Positions 49,665-60,813 of a stretch of 64,000 bases of DNA are shown piece after piece (position 1 is the first letter of the stretch; the number at the start of each line of letters is the position of its first letter). Below the pieces are notes generated by a model. It was not told the DNA's origin, searched no databases, and was given only the letters and a program-made list of their open reading frames with translations. This DNA comes from Echinococcus granulosus (taxonomy: Eukaryota > Platyhelminthes > Cestoda > Cyclophyllidea > Taeniidae), in contig NW_020170397.1 in the NCBI RefSeq assembly GCF_000524195.1, positions 1,184,725 to 1,248,724 of the forward strand. The letters run 5' to 3'. The translations under genes and the position numbers were made by a program.

Positions 49665-52106
49665 ATGGCAGTGGAGGTGGATGAAATGAATGAAAAAAGA
49701 GAGGGAGATGTTCTAATGTGTAACACTGAGCTTGAAACTGGGCATTTGGATCAAGGAAAACCGAAAGACAAGTCTGTTGCTCTTCGTTCCTTTATGTCCT
49801 AGATGCCGATTTGTCTACTTTATTTTCTTTTTTATCGGAGTCGGCACGCTCTTACCCTGGAATTTTTTTATAACAGCCACACAAGTAATGTTTCGCGCAT
49901 CATATTGCTAAGTATTTTCAATATCAATTCCGAAATAGAAGCTTACCGGAGGGTGTTGACCCCCTTTCACCGATGTACAGGACTGAGTTACAAAAGGTGT
50001 TTTTTAGCTATTTGACTATCGCATCTTTAATCCCAACGACACTAGCGAGTTTCGTTAACCTAATGATAAAAGATTGGTTCGTTTTCCTCAGTTTGTTTAT
50101 TTATAAAGTCTTCCGGTCTTTTTCCGCGTGATTACGTCTGCTGTTGTTATGCTCTGTATGTTCATTATAACAACGATTTTGACGCGAGTCGTAACAGGTA
50201 CTTCTTATGTTGTGACCTTATGACTTCAGAAACAAACGTCTTCTTCATCATTACGCTTGTTACGGTTGTTATTAACAATAGTAGGTTTTGCTTTCAGTGA
50301 TCTTGACGGGTAGTTGGGAGTGCAATAAATCAAGGAAGTATATATGGTTTGTTTCCGGTACTACCAGGATGTAATTCACGTGCTTTTCTTGAAGGCCAGG
50401 TTAGTGATCCCTTACATACTTTCCCTCGAACCCCCTGAAAGTGAACTTACCTTTAACTTCCCATTAGGCCGTTGCGGGTATCATAGCAGCTGCAGCGAAT
50501 TTGCTTACAATTGCATCAGCGAGCAACCCCCTCGACGTTGGATTCGCGTATTTTATTATTGGCGTTTGTATTATCGCCCTCACTATCGGCCTTTTTATAA
50601 TTCTCTTCCGAAACGTACGTGATCATTTTACTGTGGGGTTGGTTTATTCCGATAATTTACAAACCTATCAGTCCTTTTTAAATTTTAGCCCTATTTCTTG
50701 TATTACTGGAAAAACAAAGGTCGGTTATCGTTGGTTGGAAGTCTACAGTGTTTTATTGATTACTATGGACAGCTTTTGTTTCTTAAGGAATCAAACAACG
50801 AACTGATAACACTCCGTGGAACGTGAAACTTAGGCGGACCGCGGCCAATCTCTGGCACGCTATGTGGGAGGTCAGATGGACTGGCTTTACTCTACTTTTT
50901 ACTCTCGCTGTTACCTTAGCCGTATTTCCTAGCGTGTATGTTTTATTGGTTCCCAACAACTTTGATGAAAACAGTCAGTGGCACAGTGAGTAGTCTTTTC
51001 TATCTTCGCAAATAGGGCATCTCCATTACATCTACTTTACATCTTTTAGCAAAATATTTCCACGCTGTTACTGTCTTCCTATGCTACAATGTTTTCGACT
51101 ACGTGGGACGCATGTTTGTCGGGTGGATTAAATGGGTGTGTTTTCAGACTTAATGCTCAAATTTTGCAGTTTGATGTGCTAAATGTAATAATGTCACCAC
51201 ATCTATAACAAAGTCATCCTAATATGCGCTCTACTTCAATTACCTACGCAATTCTAATTGGATAGTTGCTTTTTGCTTATTTTATACTTTCTTTAGCCAA
51301 AATTCGCACAGAAGAAGCTTCTTTTGTCCATGGCAGTTCTTCGCGCGATCCTGATTCCATTGTCAACGCTGTGCAACATTAATTCAAAACGGATTCCTAC
51401 CGTTTTTTATCATGATTCAATTCCAACTATCCTAGTCGGCCTGCTCGGTCTTACGAATGGTTATCTCATCTCCCTGAGTGTCAACTATGCACCAAGGTGT
51501 CGTATGTTTGATTTCTTCAGGCACTTTTTGTAAAGAAATATTTTTCTGCTTAAATTAGATTAGCTAAATAGCTTAATATCATGTCGCTAACTATTTTCTA
51601 CCGTAATCCATTTTGATATGCCTGAACGGTTAGTAACAGAAGAGGGGAGTCAGAAGTACAGTTTTGTTCTCATTAAAAGTACTTATAGCATGAATTTAAC
51701 TTCTTGGTTATTTCCAATTCTAAGATAATGTGAAGTAGACAGAGAGTATTGGTGAAGCACAAGTTTTACCATCGGCAACTTCAAATTTTATGTTTGGACT
51801 AGTGGAGCATTGCGTGGAATTTTAGACTGTCGTCTCGGAAGTGTTCACATTGAGGGTGCTCTATGTGAAAACACGTGTGAGGGAGAGTAGTAGAATTTGT
51901 TCTGCCGGTTCTGCTGTTAATTTTCGCGGTTGGAAATGGATGGAGCTGTGATGTGTATTTGTGAGGTGTGACTATGTGCGTTTTTCTATCGCAGATATGC
52001 ATCGCCGGGCAACGAAGAGGGCTGCGGCATTGCAACGTCAACGTATATCTCGCTGGGTCTGTGTATCGGCGTATTCCTATCCTATGGAATTGTGGCCCTC
52101 GTCTAG
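49665..52106 (+). CDS. equilibrative nucleoside transporter, copy B (SLC29/ENT family)
   Basis: A 12-exon gene encoding 450 aa. Exons are 49665-49771, 49803-49884, 49913-50076, 50109-50197, 50230-50280, 50314-50399, 50468-50614, 50689-50719, 50788-50985, 51050-51135, 51297-51496 and 51995-52106 (1353 nt). Exons 2 to 12 have exactly the same lengths as in copy A, so this is a tandem duplicate. The product differs mainly by a 20-residue longer acidic N-terminus (MAVEVDEMNEKREGD) and by substitutions. Exon 7 is about 80% identical in protein. Landmarks are PWNFF (54-58), GLTNGY and the ending GIVALV. The start ATG has a good context (gcggcATGG). No stop or frameshift is seen, so the copy looks functional. 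Its codons are more AT-rich than those of copy A. Confidence 0.96.
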
Positions 52107-52340
52107 AAATTTCTCCGTCATCCTTTTTTCTGCCTACCACTCCCCACGAGACCCACATTTACACATCACTGCAACAATAGCCACAGGGCGTGTCGTTACC
52201 CCCTCTATCTCTGTCACGATCTGTTTACATTCGGTGCCTTGTCTCCTAATTTGCCCTCGCCACTACCCCTATAGCCATTTCGGTCGCTTTATTTGACTGA
52301 TGAATCTAAATATGCGCCAATACACCTCGTGAGTGTAAAA

Positions 52341-52359
52341 GCCGCACATTCTGTGCGGC
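52341..52359. terminator. perfect hairpin downstream of ENT copy B
   Basis: GCCGCACA-TTC-TGTGCGGC is a perfect 8-bp GC-rich stem with a 3-base loop, and a flanking A-T pair extends it to 9. It lies 235 bp after the stop codon, so it is probably in the 3' UTR or just beyond it. A role in transcript end formation is only a guess. Confidence 0.3.
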
Positions 52360-53696
52360 TGTTTCCTCCATTTTTGAGGTGGGAAGGCCTTTCAGTTTTG
52401 GTAATTGATGACTGGCGCTTCATAGTCAACGCTCCGCCATGAGTTGGGACATTACACTGGCGGGTGCGTGGTGTGCGCACGTCCAGAAATGAGGACAGTT
52501 GGTTGCCTTCTCGTCTCTCTCTCGGCCATGCGGCGGTGGCTGTGCTAAAATTAGTCGTGGGTGTTGCTATCGTTGCTGGGCTATTGGACCAATGGGGGCG
52601 GCATGCAAAATGTCTGACGGCAATCCCGACGCGTTAGTCATCGCAGTGCGTTCGAGAGGACGGCGAAGTAACGAAACGAAACTGGAAGTGGTCTCTTTCG
52701 TGTGTGAATGAGAATAGAAACTGGAGGCTAAGCTGAGTTTGGTCGTCATTTGCTTAATTTACCTCCATCAAAATCAACCACCAGGTGAATGGGGAGGCGG
52801 GGGCTCGTGGTTTTGCTGCGCCTTTTGGAGTAGGTGCATGTTTTGCATTTCACCTAATCCGCTTAGAATGTGAAGCCACATTTGGCATCAGAGACATCTT
52901 ATTCCACCCATTCTCGGCGGTGCGCATATTTAGTCAAAGGGAACCTCTGGATGAGAGGTGAACATAGCTGCAAAAAACGACTTTAAAGTAGCGTTGGTTT
53001 GGTCAGCGGGGTGGTCTACGTCTTCCCTGAAGCCATCCACTTTCTGCAGTAACTTGTTTAAGCCTGTTTAGTGAGGTCTTGTGCAGAGCATTTAGCCGCC
53101 TCGGGTGGCGACTTCTTTACCTTCCTGTCATTACCGAAGTCGAAAAGTAAACGCGCTTGTTTACAAGCTTGAAATATTTTGGATCGGTGAATAGGCATTC
53201 ACCCACCGTCATAGCGATACCATCACTTCTCGGTCATCGGTACATTCATAGGATTAACTGCAATCTTTTACCTTGTTAAAGGCTAGGAATTTTAGAGGAG
53301 AGGATCTGGTAACGTCATCGCCTAGAAGTCCACCCCCTCGAATTCAGTTGTGATTCGAGGAGTTGTTGTAGGCCGTGAGGATAGCTGTAACCTGGTTATT
53401 TGAATACATTTTTTTCATGCTTGGAAGATGGTCTGTTTCTTTTTCAACTAAATCGCTGCTTCTGGAGCAAATCTTTACGTAGAACGTGTTTGTGTTTGCA
53501 CGCTACATAAAGTTTCCTTAAATGGTTCCTCTTCGTAGGCTTAATTTTGGGCTCCGGTTGAACTGCAAGAGTCGGAATCGAAAATCACACTTATTATTCT
53601 TATGGATCACGCAAAGCACAAATAGCTTGCACTAATATCTTATTCTGTAGTACTTTAAATGTTTGTTTAACTCACAGTTCTGGTAGCGGGCTAATT
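52360..53696. other. intergenic DNA with a CpG-containing patch
   Basis: At 52550-52690 there are several CpG dinucleotides and an ATTGGACCAATGGG motif (inverted CCAAT boxes), followed by a short open frame beginning MSDGNPDALVIAVRSRGRR. This could be a promoter and first exon of an unseen gene, but no downstream exon was recognised. Confidence 0.3.
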
Positions 53697-53826
53697 TGGC
53701 GTCCCACTATCGTACCTTCTCCGCGTGGCCTGGTCTCTGGCCCATGTCAGTTGACACAGGCCCTACTGTGCGTCGACAATGCAATGCATGTCTTCTTTCG
53801 TCTCCAGGGAAGTCTCGAAGCGCTAC
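53697..53826 (+). repeat. dispersed repeat family, copy 8
   Basis: This copy carries cactatcgtaccttctccgc, then gtcgacaatgcaatgcatgt, then cttctttcgtctccagggaa and gtctcgaagcgctac, the 3' half of the family consensus. Confidence 0.7.
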
Positions 53827-55454
53827 ACCTATTCAGGTATCCAACCACCGACTGAGCAACTGAGATGCGCGTTACACAATTCATGATTGCGAATTTCACC
53901 TTTGTAGCTTGCGGGAATATACTCAAACAGTAAATGACGTTGAAAATGCATTTTTTGAGTAATCTCAACAACTTTGGGAAAGGCATCTGAAGTAATGACA
54001 GTGCCATACTCCTAGATGTCACGGCTAATTTTCTCGCTGAATGCACCATCGCAGTTCATTTGACACCCATCACTCACATAGTAGTAAACCATCTCACGGT
54101 CCAACGCGAAGGTCTTGGGAACCCCCCACTTCAGTATGGTCATCATCCTCCAGACGGTCTGCTATTCACAACCCTGCAATGTTTCACGATTTTGACAATG
54201 CTAGTAAGCAAAACTGATTATCTGGTGACCTTTTTGTCCCCAAAGTTTAAGGGACTTCGGTAAAAATTACATGCACAAAAGTGATTTGTTTGCATTACAA
54301 ATTGGTGTTTATTCACATGAGCCTGGGTGGGCAAAGACTTCAGTATAGATGTCTTTATTACTGACGTGCGTGAGCAAGGAAAGTGACAACCGTTTAGCCG
54401 GTGGACAATGGCGCCAATTTAGTTGTATTTGATTGACTGGCATTGAAGTGATTACTAGTGCCTACATGCGCTATCAGTTAATTGCAAGAAATGGATGGAG
54501 AGCGCGACGTTTCAGAATGTGCCGGAAGTAGCCGCGTTCGAAATGCGGATATCGAACAAGATCACGAAATCTGATCCTTTTTGGACCTGAAGATCGCTTC
54601 GTGACGTTAATGGGGTACTCTAAGAGGAAGAGGAACAACTCTGCGCGGACCTGTACCGTCTTATTAGCAAAAAAAGCAAAATCCCCTTTCCTATCAACGT
54701 TGCGGATGTTTTGTCGTGACCCGATGACGGGTTTTGTTTTCTTGACCAATTGACAAAAAATTCTGATTGCCCTTAAACTAAAAATATTGCGCATCTTTTT
54801 CTATTATTTGAAGTTCAAATAAACTGTTTATGAGACGGCTGGAATGCATAAAAACTGGACTGGAAGATCGAGGCGTCACTTATACGTGACGCAGACAGCG
54901 TAAGTGTTTATTCACCGGCTATCCATGGATTTACTCAACGATGATTCAAGAACCCAAGAATATCACATTTCCTGGTCATTCTCATCAAAAACGTAAAGTA
55001 AAATGTGCATTTAGAAATGAAGAGAAATTAGTTCTCACAATTTTTTGCAGTGCAACTGACAAATTCGACTTGAAGGTGGGAGACTAAGTAATGACTTTTA
55101 TGTACTCCCAGTTACGTTTATGGGCACTGAACTACCCAGATCCCAAATGAAGATAGTTTCTATAAGGAAAGTGAATTCCACTTCCGACCAGGAACTTCTT
55201 GATCGTTAAAACCAAGAGGCTTTTTTGGGGTCCTAACCATTCCCATCAGACTCCACGCCAATGCCAGATACAGTCATAATCTAGACCTCTTGAGATCTTA
55301 GCCTTACAACCTCCGGTGCATCAGTATTACTATGTTCAAACGGCATTTTCGAAAAAGTCGGGATATTTTTATAGAAAACCATGTATTTTTCTGTGCTTCA
55401 AGTCTTGATGATCAAATACGCCGGCCATAAACGTTTCGTATGGGCTATATAGCA
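53827..55454. other. intergenic DNA, nothing recognised
   Basis: No gene is supported. A minus-strand 106-codon frame at 54474-54794 has no recognisable domain or splice pairing. Confidence 0.4.
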
Positions 55455-55610
55455 CCCCGAGAATTCCCTGATGACGAAAGAAGGCGTTATACTCGGGCCA
55501 AATATATATATATATTCGACATACAGCAGGACTTGGGGCTACTGGCATGACTTTAAAGCTGAACCGCCCAGCGGAGGTACAATGGGGAGCTCTAAGTGGC
55601 TCGTTGCATC
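55455..55610 (-). repeat. dispersed repeat family, copy 9
   Basis: An inverted copy with ccgagaattccctgatgacg, then tactcgggccaaatatatat, then ggggctactggcatgac, then aggtacaatggggagctcta. The internal AT dinucleotide run is expanded compared with the other copies. Confidence 0.8.
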
Positions 55611-55817
55611 AACAATTACAGGTTAGGTGCCAAAATGTCCTATGCATAAAACAACAAAATCGAGGCGATTGAGCAAATAACGAGATTAAATGCAGCAGTA
55701 TACTCCATTTAGACTATTTTAATAGTTCTCGTAATATGTTTATTACTACAATCACTAGAATTGTGCCATTGTAAATGTAATGCACTAATTGTTTGTTTAA
55801 ATCTTTAGTTTGGCTGA

Positions 55818-55970
55818 AGGCGCCCCTTAGGTACGCCGTCATTGTAGCTTCGTTGAGCGACCTGACCTCTAGAACATTCCAGTGGCCCTAAGCTCTACTG
55901 TAAGTCGGCAATGCACATTCTGTCCGAGTATCATGTTTGTTTGCGCCTTCAGGAAAGTCTCAGGGCGCTT
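55818..55970 (+). repeat. dispersed repeat family, copy 10
   Basis: This copy carries ccgtcattgtagcttcgttg, then ccagtggccctaagctctac, then cggcaatgcacattctgtcc, then gagtatcatg and aggaaagtctcagggcgct. It is a direct copy 208 bp after the inverted copy 9. Confidence 0.75.
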
Positions 55971-56219
55971 CGATGGTGGCATCGGATCTAGTACCCACAA
56001 AGGGCGAAACTACATATCCAGTGGAATTGCTAAGAGGGATTAGTGGCGTCTCAGTCGGATTTCTTCTCAGCTACATGTAATTTCAATAATGGGCGTGGTT
56101 GGTTCGTGGGTGTTTTCTTACAGCACCGATTTCTTTATGATAGCTGACGCGGGAAGTTGACGAAGAGGAGCGCCAGGAACTACGCTCGAAAGGAAAGCGA
56201 GGCTATGAAATGCGTTAAT

Positions 56220-56335
56220 TGTATTGGCTACTACACCTTCGCCGGGTGAGCTAGCCTTCCAGCCAATATCACTAGCCTGTATGGCAGCAATGCATTTTCG
56301 GCCCTAGTTTTGTCTTTTCACTTCTTAAAGGAAAT
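56220..56335 (+). repeat. dispersed repeat family, copy 11 (weak)
   Basis: This copy carries cttcgccgggtgagctagcc, then gccaatatcactagcc, then ggcagcaatgcattttcggc, in family order but clearly diverged. Confidence 0.45.
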
Positions 56336-56399
56336 CCGGATGCACTTTATAAATTTTTATTCTACATAACTGTTTGAAATCACAATGTAACCCCTTCGC

Positions 56400-56447
56400 A
56401 CTAAAACCATACCATACCATACCATACCGCACTAAAACCATACCATA
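56400..56447. repeat. ACCAT tandem repeat
   Basis: Perfect CATAC/ACCAT pentamer repeats interrupted by cgcactaaaacc, with the unit cactaaaaccatacc itself present twice. It looks like simple-sequence DNA with a local duplication. Confidence 0.7.
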
Positions 56448-57433
56448 TAACTGTGGATCGGTGAATAGGCAAAATCTAACTGCAAACGGAAAGTGGATAG
56501 AGCGTCGCTTCACCGCTCTTCTATCCTGAAGCTACACGTCTTCTTCAAGTTGGACCATTTGGAATTTCTTGCTACTGACAAGTGACTTAGCTCAATCTGT
56601 TGACCACCACTTAAAACACGTTTGTCGGTGAAAGCCATTTTGACGTATTGCCACACATCTACTCCATTTGAGTCCAAGGCGCCAACTTCTTCTCGCTTCC
56701 CTAATAATGTGGCTTACCACTCACCATTAGAGCAGCTCATTTTAGCGACAATTTTCCTTAAGCACATTTAGGGGTGATGGTAGGACAATGGTTAAAACTT
56801 TTTTGCCTCATGAACACTGCAAGAGGAAGGTGGCGCATTGTTTTGTTCTTCCTTCTGTTCCGTTTCCATCTCTCCTCCCCGCACGCTGCGAGGATGCCCA
56901 AGGTGCGATTGTCTCCTTTAAATAGTTTTTTTTTCTTTTTTACTCTTTCCAATTTGCCTATTTGTTGACCTTAATGTTTCGCCATTAAAATTATTCAGCC
57001 TTTGATTTTGCTGTTAGCTGACCTCACTACCGCTATTGCTGCTTTTTGGTGGGAAAGAGTCAAGGGTAGCCTCTACTCGTTCGCGGACGCAAATGCGAGT
57101 GAAATATTCCAGAGAACGCGGTAGCCCGGCACTGCTGAGTGTTGACTACAAAGGCTCTAAACTATTGGTTCATAAAACAAAGGCACCAGTACGCGGAGTA
57201 TTCGGTAGCAGGAGGGCCAGCTTTGGCACACAGGCGGGTGTCAGGTTGGACGCGCTCACAGGCATTAAACAAATCAAGTCACCGAACTTGGAGTAACAAA
57301 AACCAACAAAGTGTAGCGACGGGGAGCAATAAAGCCTTAAGACCACCTTGCACCTCCACCTGGGCTGGAGTGCTAATGTGTATACGGTGTTGGCAATGCG
57401 AGATGAGAAAGTCGGAAGGGGATACTAGAAGGA
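56448..57433. other. intergenic DNA, nothing firm
   Basis: Open plus-strand frames at 57036-57296 and 57139-57444 have no recognised domain. One runs over the antisense of the ENT relic. Confidence 0.35.
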
Positions 57434-57503
57434 GGAGAGGGTGACGCCGAGACAGACACAGAGATGTTGCGATGCCACAGTCCTCCTCGTTGTCCATCGA
57501 GGC
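57434..57503 (-). pseudogene. relic of the last exon of an equilibrative nucleoside transporter
   Basis: The reverse complement begins GCCTCGATGGACAACGAGGA and reads ASMDNEEDCGIATS, against ASAGNEEGCGIATS in copy A and ASPGNEEGCGIATS in copy B. After about 14 missing bases (a frameshift), homology resumes: GTCTCGGCGTCACCCTCTCC matches copy A at 18 of 20 positions. The reading frame then runs into unrelated sequence. The upstream splice acceptor is degraded, and I see no other exon of this copy nearby. It is a third ENT copy in opposite orientation, reduced to a fragment. Confidence 0.75.
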
Positions 57504-60500
57504 GCTCACGTCTTCTCATAAATGTGCATCTACCTTTACTCTTCACTGCCCATCGAAACTGCGAACAGACTTGAAAAACACGATTGAAGCGTCAGCTAAA
57601 CAAACCGCGAGTCACTAACAGCAATTATAACTGTTTGTGCCTTGCTCTTTCCCTTCCTCCCTTACGTGTTGATACTCTTGTGCGAGTAAATGTTGCCTTG
57701 TGCCCTTTCCTGCTACCATATTCATTGTTTGCACACGCCTATACGCGTCGATCTTGGGGATAGCGGTTTACGCTTGCCCCCAGCCCTGGATAGACACTCG
57801 AGATGGCCACGACCGTGGATAACTTGGGTGCGGAGACAACTGAAATCAAGTAATAACCTAGGTACTGGCTGAGTCGTCAGTCGGTTCATTGGGCAGCTCC
57901 TCTGGCAAGACTTTTCCTCCATGGTCTAGTTGCTTTCATTGCTCACGTTTTGAGTCACCAAACGGCACCCATTTTGCCAATATTGCAATGACAGTTGGTT
58001 CCATGTAAGAATGGTTACTCATACGGTCAAACACGATAAAATTAAATAAACGAGGTTCCTTGGTCTAATCATTTTGCTGCCCGGTTTTGCGCTCTCGCCA
58101 CGTCTTGTATTTAGACTGTTTAAGCTGTTACTACCAATGAATTAAACATTGTCTTCCCAAATAGTGCCTCCCTTCTGGTATTTTTATGCAATGGTTTTGT
58201 AACCCTCTTTCTGTCCCGAAAATTGCTTGTCCTTTTGGCTTGTCAGGCCCACCTTCAAATAGTCCGCTTAGAACTGTTCATTTGTTGCCCCTCTTCCAGC
58301 GTCGGTAGAGCATACCAACAGTGAAAAGTGGCATTTCTTTAGTTTGCTTTTGGCCAACTAGAGGTGGGTTTTCCTTTGATCATCCTCACTTCTTCCGGCT
58401 TGTCAAAAAGGACCGCTAGATGGGTGTATTACTTTGTCAAACAAGGACCAGTGCCAGGGACGTTCACTTTAAAGAAAGGCATTTAAATAAGCCATGCTTT
58501 CTTAAATAGATGGATGTCACCTCTTCAGGATTGGTACTTTCACTTACACAAACTTTTTGTGCTAACCGTGAGAGTATCATTCCCTCGTTCGTTTAGAGAT
58601 AACCAAGTTTCGCTCCTCCAGCGGAGACTGCTAGTCCAGCAATTTGCTGGACGTATCGAGACACCTCAACGCAGTTGGCTTAGGTTAAATTTCAGTCAGT
58701 GTCATGTCAAACCAGTGTGAGATTTGCATGAAAACCATCTTCGATGTAGCAAATAGAGCAAATAATAAACTGAAAACGTCAGACTGAACAGTTTTTGTGC
58801 CACCTGAACGATAAATCACTACACGAAAAGCGCTCGTGAGAGTACACTGGGTGGACCTAAGAGACTCGCTTGGACTCCAGTTCAACTCGAGCGATAGGTG
58901 TTTACATTGTAGAATTCTGAATCAAATACATTCATGCGATTGCGCGGACGGGTGTTCACATGTACTCAAATATCGCTAATAGTCGTATGTACACACTAAC
59001 TACAAAACTTGACGCTCTATTTACACGTCTTCATTTTACTAGTTTGGGGAAACTGTGGAGGGTGCCTAAGATTCCGCAAGCTAAAATTAATTACACAAAT
59101 GGCCGGATTACTACTGTTGATGCCCTCTGGAGACTGATTAATGAAACATCCACATGGGAGTGTGAACATGCGCCGACGGTAGGAATGGAATAGGCCCCTA
59201 CCGCTCGTCCGCGCCGTAAAAGTGGCTCGGCACAAGTGTGGGTTTGCGTGTGGGCGTGTGTGAAGACTGCCAGTCGCAATCGCATTGCTCTCCGCGCCCC
59301 GCTCCTCTCTCTGCCCATTGCGCGCGTGGCCGGTGGGCGCGCCACTGCGAGTGATTATTGATCGCTTGTGTGGACGCCAACTTTTATTGGTGGAACGTGC
59401 ACGCCACGCAGACTGTCCGCTTTCGGGGTCCCTGCTGTGGATTTTAAAAATCTGTGGGTAACGGAAGCAGTTTGCACGCGGGACAACCATTTGACGCACT
59501 GAAAATTCTATTCGAAAATGAGCTGCAAGTTGGACAAAAACGGTCAGATTTGCCCACCTCCGCGACGCCTGTAAAAGTCCATTTTACATGGATTTCAGAT
59601 TTTATGAGCAACTTCAACTATCAGCCATCAACGTGACCTTGATCATGCCACCAAAGTCGAAGATTTAGAAGTGATCGAAATACATCTAGTATTTCACACA
59701 AATCTGGTGCCTCAATCAGTTCCACATTTCATTAAATACCCACTCTGATCAGCAATATAGTTTTACATTAGTTTTGCTTAAAATCCGCATAACACACTGA
59801 CTGCAGACAGCACGCGCAACATATAAAAATGACGTCAGCAAATTCTTGCCTTGTGAAACGCAACGTAGTCCACAATGGGATATGGTAGAGGGCTTAAAAG
59901 ATTTCACCAGAATCGAAAGGTTACGGAAATCCTATTACTTAGAGCTACAATTTTTAGAGGGGCTAAATAACTAACTCGAATCAAAGACGATGTTCAACAC
60001 GATTAGCTTCGCTCAGTTCGATGAAGCAGATTAGCATGAAATCCGATTTTAGATGCATTGAAATTTTGGCCTAAACGAAATGCACCATATAATAAGGAAG
60101 TATTGTCCTCTTAACCAAATGAGGCTCAATGGGTACTAACGACGCTGCTACTTTCCCATTAGCATAGTCGTGGTACCCAAAGGCGAATTATGTTAAACCC
60201 AACAGTCTAAGTGTAGCAGAAGTCACCATTTATATATTTACAGAAGGCTGCTGTTTGACTCCGCGCAACATATTCGGTCCAAGGGTACGAAACCGGAAGT
60301 AGGCGGGAGAAATGCTAAAGCCAGGATCAAAAAATGAACCACATGTGTGACATTTGATGGCACATAAAATTAGTAGCCCTGACGTATAACAAAACATGTT
60401 TGGCTGCTTCGTTTTTACGTATGTAGAGGTAGTAGCATCACAACTAGCTTGTATAAAACTGCAAAACATTAAGATTGTGCAAACTCTCAGTTAGTAACGA

Positions 60501-60813
60501 TAAACATGGTATTAATAACCACCACACAGCAGACAAAATTTGAAATTGTTAATTTAATGCTAGGCAAAATCCATACGCAAGTTAACATTTTGATCAGAAT
60601 TGGTTTTAATACACTAAAAATGTTGTGTGCCTGTCTATTTTATAACAAAGCCTATGCACTTATTAGTATAATTAAATCTATTTTAATTTTGTAACATTTA
60701 TATTTTGCCCTTATCATACAAATATATGCATTTTTTATTTTTTAGTTTTAACGTACTGACATTTTCTAAGCTGACTGGCGCGGGGTTCCTCATTTGACTC
60801 GATTAAGGTGGGA
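57504..60813. other. region between the ENT relic and geminin
   Basis: No gene is established. A CpG-rich patch at 59190-59420 (cgcgcgtggccggtgggcgc) stands out from AT-rich surroundings and could be a promoter, perhaps for geminin with a spliced leader exon. The 160-codon minus frame across it looks like a by-product of its GC content. Confidence 0.35.

Noticed and set aside
52499..52711. First exon of a new gene beginning MSDGNPDALVIAV
   Set aside because: Only a short frame with a CpG-rich setting is present and no downstream exon was found, so it is mentioned only as a possible promoter region.
59017..59499. Minus-strand 160-codon frame
   Set aside because: It crosses the CpG-rich patch, has low-complexity Arg/His content and no domain. 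Long frames are expected in GC-rich DNA.
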